Assembly (NCBI GenBank): GCA_001311805.1
Contig: BBCA01000070.1
Location: forward strand, 1 to 13,805
Reading direction: 5' to 3'
Length of the DNA stretch: 13,805 nucleotides
Source of the DNA: Lentibacillus juripiscarius JCM 12147
GTDB lineage: Bacteria; Bacillota; Bacilli; Bacillales_D; Amphibacillaceae
Shown: positions 1 to 7,315 of the stretch, piece by piece
Numbering within the stretch: the first letter of the stretch is position 1
Layout of the letters: each line of letters opens with the position of its first letter
Translations under genes and position numbers: made by a program
Notes under the pieces: generated by a model
What the model was told of the DNA's origin: nothing
Seen by the model: only the letters and a program-made list of their open reading frames with translations
Database searches by the model: none

Positions 1-27
1 TAAACTTATTAATATACTTGCGAATCA

Positions 28-62
28 ATGAAAAAAGGGAGCCCGTGGAGGACTCCCTTTTT
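28..62 (-). terminator. Intrinsic terminator of the Gln/Ala-rich gene
   Basis: A perfect 10 bp stem pairs 32-41 (AAAAAGGGAG) with 53-62 (CTCCCTTTTT) around an 11-nt loop. Read on the minus strand it ends in a U-rich tract and lies 16 bp past the stop codon of the minus-strand gene at 79-351. The A/T flanks make it potentially bidirectional. Confidence 0.85.
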
Positions 63-78
63 AAATGCAACTTTAGCA

Positions 79-351
79 TTACTGATTGTTTTGTTGACTT
101 TGTGCTTGTGTAGCTTGCTGCTGAGCTTGCTGCAGCTGCTGTTGTGCTTGCTGAACCTGAGGGTCTTGCTGTGCTTGGGCACCAGCTTGAGTCTGTGCAT
201 TTTGCAGTTGCTGCTGTGCCTGTTGTACTTGCTGCTGAGCTTGCTGCAACTGTTGTGGATCTGCGCTTGCCTGAGCCTGTTGAACAGCCTGCTGAGCCTG
301 TTGTGCTTGTTGTACAGCTTGTTGCAGCTGCTGTTGGTTTTGTTGTGCCAT
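79..351 (-). CDS. Small Gln/Ala-rich heptad-repeat protein of unknown function (90 aa)
   Basis: I do not recognise a named family. The 90-residue product is almost entirely Gln and Ala. Asp31 and Asp63 are its only charged residues, and there is no Lys, Arg, Glu, Cys or aromatic residue. Hydrophobic residues fall on a heptad: Leu9-Ala16-Val23-Ala30, then Leu35-Val42-Leu49-Ala56, then Val66-Leu73-Ala80, with Ala at the matching d positions. Asp-Pro pairs at 31-32 and 63-64 break it into three helix-like units about 32 residues apart. There is no signal peptide. A GGAGGT site 8 nt before the ATG and a strong terminator support a real gene. Gln-rich composition recalls gamma-type small acid-soluble spore proteins, but their usual sequence pattern is absent, so a spore role is only a guess. 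The Leu-rich reading on the opposite strand is its shadow. Confidence 0.8.
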   Translation of the reverse strand: MAQQNQQQLQQAVQQAQQAQQAVQQAQASADPQQLQQAQQQVQQAQQQLQNAQTQAGAQAQQDPQVQQAQQQLQQAQQQATQAQSQQNNQ

Positions 352-512
352 AATAGATAACCTCCAGTTAAAAATTTTGTGTGTAAGAGCTCCTTCACGC
401 TCCTTTCCTAGTTGTTACGCATGTCTGTGAAAATATGTATACTTTTTGATACTTTTTTCCATATATTAAAGATCGATCTTTCTAAGAAGGGAAAATGACT
501 GTTAAGAGGTGG

Positions 513-845
513 CAGGAATCAACCGGTCGGAGGTAAGAATCGACCGGCAAGCGCAGTTATCAACCGGTTGAAGGCAAGAATCAACCGATCGGGGACAAGA
601 ATCAACCGGTCGGAGGCGAGAATCAACCGGAAGCGGCAGGAATCGACCGGAGAGCAGCAAGAATCAACCGGTTGAAGGCGAGAATCGACCGATCGGGGCG
701 AGAATCAACCGGTCGGAGGTAAGAATCAACCGGGAGCAGCAAGGAATCAACCGGAGAGCAGCAAGAATCAACCGGAGAGCAATAGATATCAACCGGTTGC
801 AGGCAAAATCAACACGTCCGCAGCAGACATCAACCCGAATGCAAA
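513..845. repeat. Tandem array of sixteen 20-21 bp repeats
   Basis: This fills most of the 575 bp between the Gln/Ala-rich gene and gerXA. The core ATCAACCGG (or ATCGACCGG) begins at 518, 539, 559, 580, 601, 622, 642, 663, 684, 704, 725, 746, 767, 788, 808 and 829, so the spacing is always 20 or 21 bp. The unit is roughly AAGAATCAACCGGTCGGAGG; the last two units are degenerate. Several units carry palindromes: TCAACCGGTTGA (twice), CCGATCGG (twice) and ACCGGT. There are no unique spacers as in CRISPR, and the mixed 20/21 spacing argues against coding. I see no gene in 352-926. Confidence 0.93.
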
Positions 846-855
846 CTTCCCCTCA

Positions 856-886
856 TGCATAATAAAACGGTAATCCTTTCATACTA
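856..886 (+). promoter_or_regulatory. Sigma-G-type promoter of the gerX operon
   Basis: TGCATA at 856-861 and CATACTA at 880-886 are separated by 18 bp. This matches the forespore sigma-G (and sigma-F) pattern of TGMATA, 17-18 bp, CATACTA. It lies about 40 bp upstream of gerXA, and known gerA-type operons are transcribed by sigma-G in the forespore. Confidence 0.75.
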
Positions 887-926
887 AAAATCATGAATAT
901 ATCTTTCTTCCTGAGAGGTTGTCCGC

Positions 927-2388
927 ATGAATAGGAATATGGAACAAAAGAAGATTAAGCGGGATTTTGAAAAACTAATAACAGAATTAAAAAAGAAGGA
1001 CGGATTCATTCATCAGCAGGTCAAGCATAATGACAGTACGATGCATGTCGGCTACTTAAAAACATCCGTCGATCCGGAAAAGCTGCAAAAGTTTATCCTG
1101 CCGCGTGTGCAGGATTATGTGTACAATGATTTGGCTCAGCTGGAGAATCATATGCCAATAGCCAAAACAGAGCTCCTGGATGATGCAAGCAAGGTGCAGG
1201 AAAAGCTTGTAGAGGGCTATTTATTCATACATATGGAGGGTTCGATTCCTGCCTATTTGCTGATTCCTGTCCCTTTGGATCAGAAACGGCAAGTGAGCAC
1301 ACCTGAAGTGGAATTCAGCGTTGTGGGGCCTAAGGAAGCATTTGTGGAAGACATTGACACGAATTTAAACCTTATCCGCAACGTCTGGCTATCCCCGAAT
1401 TGCATATCGAAAACTTCAGGTTGGCACTGTGACAAAAACGGCAGTTGCTGTCGTCTCCATTAAAGGGATAGCTGATGAAGAGAACGTCAACACAGCTGTT
1501 CAGCGAATTAAGGATGTTGATCTGGACCAGGTTGTAGATAGTTCATTTGTGCAGCAGTCCATCGCTGATAACAAAAATTCACCGTTTCCACAATTGCTGG
1601 ATACGGAACGGCCGGACAGAATTGCGTCCATCCTTGTGGAAGGGAAAGTGGCTATAATCGTCGATGGGTCCCCACATGTGCTGCTGGGGCCGACGACATT
1701 GATTGAGTTCTTCTCGGCATTTGAGGACTATTTTTTAAATTGGATGGTGGCTTCGGCATTCCGGCTGATCCGACTTATTGCGGTATTTTTCTCGATCTTG
1801 GTGACACCGTTGTATGTCGCCGTTTTGACCCACCACTTTGAAGTAATACCGAACACCATGCTGGGGACGCTGGTCAATTCCAGGTCACAAGTGCCATTTC
1901 CTCCCATTATGGAGGCAATCATCCTTGAACTGGCGATTGAACTTCTTCGTGAGGCAGGAGCCAGACTGCCGACAAAGGTTGGCCAGACAATCGGTATTGT
2001 GGGTGGTATCGTAATTGGAACGGCATCGGTAGAAGCAGGGCTGACAAGTAATGTTCTATTGATCGTTGTGGGAATAGCGGCACTGGGGTCATTTACAACA
2101 CCAGTATATAAAATGAGCAACACGATCCGTCTCATTCGGTTTCCGCTATTGCTGATTGCTCATGTTTACGGTCTGCTCGGATTGACGATTTTTATTGCTT
2201 ATATCATGGTGCATTTATTACGGCTCACCTCGCTGGGCCGGCCATTCATGGAACCAATCTTTCCATTCCGGATTAAAGATTTCAAGGATGCACTAATCCG
2301 TTTGCCATTTGACAAGCAGAATAAACGGCCGTATCAAGTCCGGCCAAGTAAGGTAATGCGCCCCACAGCAAAAGACAAAGACAGGTAG
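927..2388 (+). CDS. gerXA: Spore germination receptor subunit A, GerA family (two frameshifts as read)
   Basis: This is the A subunit of a spore inner-membrane germinant receptor, which works with the B and C subunits to sense nutrients and trigger germination. Bridged, it is 487 residues, normal for the family. A soluble N-terminal domain is followed by the family motif PQLLDTERPD (about 222-231) and EGKVAIIVDGSP (about 239-250). Then comes a membrane domain from about residue 270 with REAGARLPTKVGQTIGIVGG (about 342-361), a hallmark of the family. The frame breaks twice: one base seems missing at 1380-1381 (AA for AAA) and one at 1423-1424 (GG for GGG). Between them frame 2 reads RLAIPELHIENFR, as expected of GerA proteins. 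The ATG at 927 follows AGAGG by 8 nt. It starts the sigma-G operon, 11 bp before gerXB. The germinant cannot be told from sequence. X stands for an unassigned receptor type. Confidence 0.93.
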
Positions 2389-2399
2389 AGGGATGCACA

Positions 2400-3484
2400 A
2401 TGATAACGTTAAAAGATAAAGTTTCCGCTTTTTTTGTGTTTTCTTGATTACGACATCACAGATTGGTGTCGGGGTTCTCGGATTCCAAAGTATCATCAAT
2501 AAATATGCAGGCCATGACGCATGGATATCCCTCATTGTTGCGGCAATTGCGTTTAGTGGCGTCATCTGGATCATGTACAGAATGCTCCGTCACCATGATG
2601 AGGGGGACATTATCGCTATCCACCAGTTCACTTTTGGCAAGTGGCTGGGCGGTTTTTTACGGTGCTGTTTGCATTGTATTTAGTATTAATGGCGACAGTG
2701 GTACTGCGTACATATGTGGAGGTGATTCAAGTATGGATGTTTCCGCATATTGACGTGTGGGCACTGTTATTGCTAATCATACCACTTGTCTATTATACGA
2801 TAGCAGTTGAATTCCGGACGGTTGTAGGGGTCTGTTTTCTTGGTGTGGTCTATCCTTCATTTTTGGTGCTAACGTTATTTTTCCCGATAAAATATGCGGA
2901 ACCGGCAAATATAATGCCAGTTATGGACCATTCAGTTGTAGAGATTATGCAATCGTCGTCATTGGCATCTTTAAGTTTTATGGGTATATCGGCACTGCTT
3001 GTGTTTTACCCGTTTATCCGGGATGCTGTGAAATCACAAAAATTTGCCCATCTCGCAAACGGATCCACGATGCTAGTCTATTTGGCAATCTGCCTCGTGT
3101 CTTACCTGTACTATAATCAGATGGAACTAGAGAATATCATCTGGGCAACGCTCGAGCTCTGGAAGGTTATCGAGTTACCTTTCATGGCACGCTTCGAATA
3201 CTTTGGCATTGCAACACTGTTTTTTTCAATTCTGCCAAACGTTGCACTGTTTACGTGGGCATCGGCGCGGTCGTTAGACAGGGTGTTCGGCGCCGGGCAT
3301 AAAGATGGCAGTCATGCTGCTTGTTTTGCTATTTCTTGCATGTGTTGTGATGACGGACAGGCTGGGTGTTAATGTATTGAATGATGTGGCTGGGAAAATT
3401 GGGCTCATTTTATTATTTGTGTATGTACCGCTCTTGTTCTTTCTAAACTTCATTCGCAGGAAGGTGAAGCAGAATGGGTCGTAA
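2400..3484 (+). CDS. gerXB: Spore germination receptor subunit B, GerAB/APC-type permease (three frameshifts as read)
   Basis: The B subunit is a polytopic inner-membrane protein of the APC-related spore permease family and is thought to bind the germinant. Bridged, it has about 362 residues and around ten hydrophobic segments, the usual size. It opens with the family-like reading ITTSQIGVGVLGFQSIINKY. The start ATG at 2400 follows AGAGGG by 7 nt. The alternative ATG at 2393 hits a stop after eight codons. Frame breaks lie in the T run at 2439-2442, the T run at 2653-2658, and the A run at 3301-3303, where either one A is extra or two are missing. After the last break the frame reads MAVMLLVLLFLACVVMTDRL and continues to the TAA at 3482. 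That stop overlaps the likely gerXC start at 3474, typical of translationally coupled subunits. Confidence 0.9.
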
Positions 3485-4541
3485 CTACGTCATTTTTTAT
3501 CCTCTTTGTCATTATCAGTATGGCAGCAAATATCGACATGCCAAAAAGTGATTGATCAGATTCAGACCGTTACGATAGCGGGACATGACCTTGCGGAGGA
3601 TGACAAAGTCCGGACAACTGTCGTTGCGCCTTTCTTTGCGAAAGAGGGCGAACTGCAGGACTTGTATTACACCAATACAGCCTCCACGATTTATAAAAAT
3701 AAAATTAAACTGAATGCTCAGGCATCTGAACAGTTGCTTAATGCCAAAATGGAAGTGATTTTATACAGTAAAGAACTAGCTGAAAAAGGGATGGAAGACT
3801 ATATTCGTTATCTTTTACGGGATCCGTCAATTGGGGCTAATTTACATTTGGCTGTTACCGAAGGGTCGAGCAAGGATATTCTGAAATCGTTTGAAACTGG
3901 AAAGGGAACCGGTATGTATTTAGAGGATTTACTGGAACATAATGTACAGCACGGTCACTTACCGTTAGCCGATCTGAAGGAATTCAGTTCCCATTTGGAA
4001 AGCAAGAGTCGCGATCCGTTTCTGCCGATGCTTGGCCTCAAGGATGGTAAGCCGTATCTGAAAGCATTGGCTTTATTTGATGAGGATAAGCTGGTTGACA
4101 CGATACCGATTCAGGAAACCGGTGTGTTTAAAATGCTATATGAAAGAGTTTCAGATGGACAATATAATGTTTCTTCCTCAGACTTTGAAGTATCCATCCA
4201 GAATATTGAATCTTCCAGAAGCATAAAAGCTGTAAAGAAGGATGGTCAAGTGGAAGTAACGATAAACGTACAGATGAAGGGCGTTATCAGGGAATTTTCC
4301 AAGGATAAAGCAGTAAGCCGGTTGCCGGCAAATTGAAAAAAGGTGAAAAGTGACTTCCAAAAACGCCAGAAAAATGGTGAAGCGCCTTCAAGAGCTTAAC
4401 ATTGACCCGCTTAACATAGAAGGCTATGTGAAAGGCCAGGTCCGGGGTTATAGTAAGAAACAATTTGAAAAAGCCTATCCGGAACTTCCCGTCCATATCA
4501 ACGTTGACGTTTCACTGACGGAATCCGGAGCCAGACGCTGA
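3474..4541 (+). CDS. gerXC: Spore germination receptor subunit C, Ger(x)C lipoprotein (about four frameshifts as read)
   Basis: The C subunit is normally a lipoprotein on the outer face of the spore inner membrane. The main uninterrupted part (3506-4336) reads KVIDQIQTVTIAGHD near the start, then a typical Ger(x)C body. The C-terminal helix region, LQELNIDPLNIEGYVKG with a later YPELPVHINVDV, is a family hallmark and lies in another frame (4350-4541). Two missing bases, near 4325-4332 and in the A run at 4346-4349, join them. The N-terminus is uncertain. From ATG 3474, one extra T in 3493-3498 and one extra A in 3538-3540 would give MGRNYVIFILFVIISMAA followed by ISTC, a plausible lipobox with Cys encoded at 3545-3547. 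Bridged length is about 355 residues, normal. It is the last gene of the operon; I see no clear terminator before the converging glycosylase gene. Confidence 0.88.
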
Positions 4542-4609
4542 CGGACATCACCCAAATGGAGCGGCGCATATTAAGGGAATTTCACTATAACAAAGATTCA
4601 TGCGGGCTG

Positions 4610-5263
4610 TCACTGAAGGTCATCAATCGACTCATATTTCCTTTCAAAATCAAGATGCTCAATCTCCCATAAATAAAAGGAGGCGATGGTCAGATGTGGG
4701 CTCCAGACGGTCTTTCTATCCAATAGTATCTTCCGGCGTTCAGATTTATCGACTTCGTACAGCCATTTTGCGCCGCGCTGGATGCCAATATCGTCAACGG
4801 CGAGCACGTTCATTCTGCCGAGTGAAAAAACAAGAAACATCTCTGCAGTCCATTTGCCTATTCCTTTGATGCTTGTCAGCTGCTTCACAACGGTATCATT
4901 GTCAAGTTCATGCAAGGCATCCAGTACGATTTCACTGCGGAGAATTTTTTCAGCCAGGTCACGCAAATAAATTACTTTTCTTCCGGACAGGCCGATTGTT
5001 CTCAGTTGTTCATCTGAAACAACTGAAATAGCCTCTGCCGTGATATGATTTTCGAGCATTGTTTCCAGACGCTTAAAAATGGCACTCGCTGCTGCTACCG
5101 AAATTTGTTGTCCAATAATCGAGCGCACCAATGATTTAAACAAGTCGGGCCGCATTGCAACCTCTATATCTCCAACAGCATGGATTAGTTTGTTCATTTG
5201 CGGGTCAGCTTTCCCCAGTTCTATAACGGATGGGTCATTTTGTTTTATCATTAATTTTTCCAT
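4610..5263 (-). CDS. DNA-3-methyladenine glycosylase II-like base-excision enzyme (AlkA/HhH-GPD)
   Basis: It removes alkylated purines from DNA by cutting the N-glycosidic bond, the first step of base-excision repair in the cytoplasm. The 217 residues match the short bacterial form of this family. RSIIGQQISVAAA (48-60) starts the HhH-GPD fold. LTSIKGIGKWTAEMFLVF (129-146) is the helix-hairpin-helix, and Asp158 in AVDDIGIQ corresponds to the catalytic Asp of AlkA. SPHLTIASFYLWE (188-200) is the usual late motif. There are no iron-sulphur cysteines, which argues against endonuclease III. The start is ATG at 5263, 7 nt after GAGG; the GTG at 5269 would sit on the Shine-Dalgarno site. The gene is intact and converges on gerXC with 68 bp between stops. 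B. subtilis has several such enzymes, so I give no symbol. Confidence 0.9.
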   Translation of the reverse strand: MEKLMIKQNDPSVIELGKADPQMNKLIHAVGDIEVAMRPDLFKSLVRSIIGQQISVAAASAIFKRLETMLENHITAEAISVVSDEQLRTIGLSGRKVIYLRDLAEKILRSEIVLDALHELDNDTVVKQLTSIKGIGKWTAEMFLVFSLGRMNVLAVDDIGIQRGAKWLYEVDKSERRKILLDRKTVWSPHLTIASFYLWEIEHLDFERKYESIDDLQ

Positions 5264-5355
5264 AAACACACCTCAACACCACCATAAAAGTTTCCAGACA
5301 ACCTGGATAAATGATGAAAACACGTGGAAATTTGTTAGCCTAAAACGTAATTCTT

Positions 5356-5364
5356 TGGTATGAT
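5356..5364 (+). promoter_or_regulatory. Candidate sigma-A extended -10 promoter for the NDH-2 gene
   Basis: TGGTATGAT combines an extended TGn element with the -10 hexamer TATGAT (5359-5364). Only a weak -35, TTAGCC at 5335-5340 (18 bp spacer), is visible. It lies 80 bp before the NDH-2 start. No Rex-type operator was seen. Confidence 0.4.
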
Positions 5365-5443
5365 ATACATGATATCAATCAAATGCATTTTATACAATCT
5401 GCATGCAAGCGCTATTTATCATTATAAGAGAGGTGGATATTGT

Positions 5444-6652
5444 ATGAGTAAACCGAAGATAGTCGTTCTTGGCGCTGGTTATGCCGGAATGATGACAACC
5501 AAGCGGCTAATGCAAAAGTTACGCCCCGAAGAAGCAGAGTTAGTGCTTGTTAATAAGCATAACTATCATTATCAGACAACATGGCTTCATCAGGTGGCAG
5601 CAGGCACTGTTAATCAGAACCAGGCACGCATGATGATCAGTGATGTCATTAATCCAAATCGTGTCAACTTGATTTATGATGAAGTTGTTGATGTGAAAAA
5701 GGATGAAAACCGTGTCCTTCTGAAAAACAGTGAAATTACATACGATTACCTGGTGATTTCGCTAGGATTTGAAACAAACACATTTGGTATCAAAGGCATG
5801 GAGAAAAATGCGTTCTCCATTACGGATATCGAATCAAGCCGTATGATTCGCGAACACATCGAGTATCAGTTCGCTAAATATAGCACGGATAAGAATCCGA
5901 AAGACGAAGATTTGGCCATTCTTGTCGGAGGCGGCGGTTTCACTGGTATTGAATTTGTCGGTGAGCTTGCTGAGAAAGTGCCGGAACTCTGTAAGAAATA
6001 TGATATTGACCGGAACAAAGTGCGCATCATCAACGTAGAGGCAGCACCGCGCGTCTTGCCTGGTTTCGATGACGAACTTGTTTCTTATGCGAAGCGTTCA
6101 CTTGAAGAGCGCGGCGTTGAGTTCATGGAAGGTGCCAAGATCAACGAGTGCAAGAAAAACAGTTTTGTTATCGGTGATGACAATGAAGAGATTAAGGCAG
6201 GCACGATTGTCTGGACTGGCGGTGTGACAGGAAACTCTATTCTTTCCAAAGCCGGATTCGAAATCACCAAAGGCAAAGTAACCGTCAACGGAGACATGCG
6301 CGCACCGGGCGAAGAGAACATCTTCATCCTTGGTGACTGTGCATGGGTCATGAATGAAGCGGAAGGCAAGCCATTCCCGCCAACAGCACAGGCAGCTATG
6401 CAGCATGCGGACACTTGCGCCAACAACTTGCAGGCACTGTTGCATCGGGAGCCAATGAATAAGTTTGTTTTCGATGACAAAGGTACTGTTGCTTCTCTTG
6501 GTGAAACAGATGCAATGGGAACGGTATTCAATGACAATAAACTGTACGGTAAGCCAGCTGTTTCGATGAAAAAGGTCATTGACAACCGTTATCTGTTCCT
6601 GCTTGGCGGACCGAAACTTATTCTGAAAAAAGGCAAACTGCGCATGCTTTAA
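5444..6652 (+). CDS. yumB: Type II NADH dehydrogenase (NADH:menaquinone oxidoreductase), YumB-like
   Basis: This is a single-subunit, non-proton-pumping flavoprotein on the inner face of the membrane that passes electrons from NADH to menaquinone. The 402-residue product has the FAD dinucleotide fold GAGYAG at 10-15, a second nucleotide fold VGGGGFTGIEFVGEL at 161-175 for NADH, the FAD-contacting ILGDCA at 295-300, and PPTAQAAMQ at 312-320, the AQxxxQ quinone-site motif of NDH-2. The C-terminal amphipathic region ends in a basic tail (LILKKGKLRML) suited to membrane contact. It resembles B. subtilis YumB more than Ndh/YjlD as I recall those sequences, so the symbol is by similarity. ATG 5444 follows AGAGGTGG by 7 nt. 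The frame is open upstream to about 5360 but lacks a comparable ribosome site. The gene is intact, and a 33-codon membrane peptide gene follows 22 bp after the stop. Confidence 0.93.
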   Translation: MSKPKIVVLGAGYAGMMTTKRLMQKLRPEEAELVLVNKHNYHYQTTWLHQVAAGTVNQNQARMMISDVINPNRVNLIYDEVVDVKKDENRVLLKNSEITYDYLVISLGFETNTFGIKGMEKNAFSITDIESSRMIREHIEYQFAKYSTDKNPKDEDLAILVGGGGFTGIEFVGELAEKVPELCKKYDIDRNKVRIINVEAAPRVLPGFDDELVSYAKRSLEERGVEFMEGAKINECKKNSFVIGDDNEEIKAGTIVWTGGVTGNSILSKAGFEITKGKVTVNGDMRAPGEENIFILGDCAWVMNEAEGKPFPPTAQAAMQHADTCANNLQALLHREPMNKFVFDDKGTVASLGETDAMGTVFNDNKLYGKPAVSMKKVIDNRYLFLLGGPKLILKKGKLRML

Positions 6653-6674
6653 TTAATTGAGGAGGGTCATGTTT

Positions 6675-6776
6675 ATGAAAAACGGTACATTGTATGTGTT
6701 CCTGCTTGTACTTGCGGGCATTGTCGGATATACTGCAGCGACACGCACCCTTGAGGACACACGAGACTTCCGTTAA
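6675..6776 (+). CDS. Small single-span membrane peptide (33 aa), unknown function
   Basis: This short gene sits 22 bp after the NDH-2 stop. GGAGGG at 6661-6666 is 8 nt before ATG 6675. The in-frame ATG at 6669 is only 2 nt from that site and is less likely. The peptide begins MKNGTLYVFLLVLAGIVGYT, one hydrophobic helix from about residue 5 to 20, and ends with the charged tail RTLEDTRDFR. It would sit in the membrane with a short polar tail. Its position suggests co-transcription with NDH-2 and a possible accessory role, but that is inference; I recognise no family. The strong ribosome site and the sharp hydrophobic/polar split are the evidence that it is real. Confidence 0.65.
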   Translation: MKNGTLYVFLLVLAGIVGYTAATRTLEDTRDFR

Positions 6777-6801
6777 AGATTAAAATGGAAAGCAACCCTT
6801 A

Positions 6802-6880
6802 GGCTAAGCTTCCTGTGGGTCTAACAGTGAGATAGGCTGAGGGAAGCCGCATTAGCCGCTGGGGGCTGAAGCTAGACAAG
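6802..6880 (+). ncRNA. Candidate structured RNA (leader, 3' UTR element or sRNA), class unknown
   Basis: GGCTAA (6802-6807) pairs with TTAGCC (6852-6857), and directly stacked GCTTCC (6808-6813) pairs with GGAAGC (6842-6847), leaving a 4-nt bulge CGCA. An inner stem GTCTA (6819-6823) with TAGGC (6833-6837) encloses a 9-nt loop. No U tract follows, so this part is not a terminator. A second GAAGCT (6868-6873) can take the same 5' strand AGCTTC, and TAGAC (6873-6877) can take GTCTA, so two exclusive folds are possible. An intrinsic terminator follows at 6884. It could regulate the 6991-8130 unit, or be the 3' end or a small RNA of the NDH-2 transcript. It matches no riboswitch class whose conserved core I can recall. 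Confidence 0.5.
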
Positions 6881-6883
6881 ACA

Positions 6884-6916
6884 AACCATCCTGTCCGCGT
6901 GGCAGGGTGGTTTTTT
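6884..6916 (+). terminator. Intrinsic terminator after the structured RNA segment
   Basis: AACCATCCTG (6884-6893) pairs with CAGGGTGGTT (6903-6912) over 10 bp with one G-U pair and a 9-nt loop. The stem runs into TTTTTT at 6911-6916. It ends the NDH-2 transcript or attenuates the following unit. Confidence 0.85.
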
Positions 6917-6927
6917 CACTGTAAAAT

Positions 6928-6975
6928 GTGATGCTTATCACTGTTTATATAGGGTAAACCAGTTATAGTGGGTTT
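6928..6975 (+). promoter_or_regulatory. Candidate promoter with overlapping dyads before the membrane protein/VanW unit
   Basis: A -10-like TATAGT (6964-6969) lies 17 bp after a weak -35, CTGTTT (6941-6946). Two small inverted repeats flank or overlap them: GTGAT-GCTT-ATCAC (6928-6941) touches the -35, and AAACC...GGTTT (6956-6960 and 6971-6975) frames the -10. The arrangement would suit a repressor site, but the arms are only 5 bp. Confidence 0.35.
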
Positions 6976-6990
6976 ATAGGGAGGGTTTCT

Positions 6991-7315
6991 ATGACGATTG
7001 AACTTATTATTTTGCTGACGGTTCTATTATTGCGGCACTTGGTGGTACGTTTTATGCGTTTAAACAAGAAGAGAATAAAATAAAGAAGTATGAAGAGGAA
7101 GGGGATACGGTGGAAGATCAGCTGCGGCGTTCGCATGAGTACGAGTCATCGTCTTTGAAATCAAACGTGCCGTTGCAGCTGGTGATTTATGGTGTCACCA
7201 TAACCATTTCACTCATTGTTTTTGCGTTTTTATGTTTTTTAAGGTACAACAGAATAGCATTCATACTTTTGTGGCTATGCCGGATACTAAAAGACAGGAG
7301 GTGGTTACATGCTGA
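6991..7315 (+). CDS. Small two-helix membrane protein, unknown function (two frameshifts as read)
   Basis: I do not recognise this family. ATG 6991 follows GGGAGGG by 6-7 nt. Bridged, it is about 108 residues: a first hydrophobic segment (about 3-25, MTIELIILLTVLL then AALGGTFYAF), a charged middle with KQEENKIKKYEEEGDTVEDQ, and a second hydrophobic segment beginning LVIYGVTITISLIVFAFL. A short polar tail ends MPDTKRQEVVTC. One base seems missing near 7028-7031 and one in the T run 7235-7240. In the last frame the stop TGA at 7313-7315 overlaps the vanW-like start, the usual sign of coupled translation. Read as given, the first frame would end after 30 codons. The charged middle probably forms a short cytoplasmic or surface helix. 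The pairing suggests it works with the VanW protein at the envelope. Confidence 0.6.

Noticed and set aside
28..360. Leu-rich open frame on the plus strand opposite the Gln/Ala-rich gene
   Set aside because: It is the antisense shadow of Gln/Ala codons, its start lies inside the terminator, and it lacks a ribosome site; the minus-strand gene has both signals.
513..845. CRISPR array
   Set aside because: The repeats are contiguous 20-21 bp units without unique spacers, and no cas genes are present; the same holds for the 52 bp array.
927..4541. Programmed frameshifting as the explanation for broken ger frames
   Set aside because: Breaks are too many, in differing directions and contexts, and lack slippery-site plus stimulator structure.
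6085..6585. Open frame of 166 codons on the minus strand inside the NDH-2 gene
   Set aside because: It is a codon-bias shadow of a strongly supported dehydrogenase; no ribosome site or family features.
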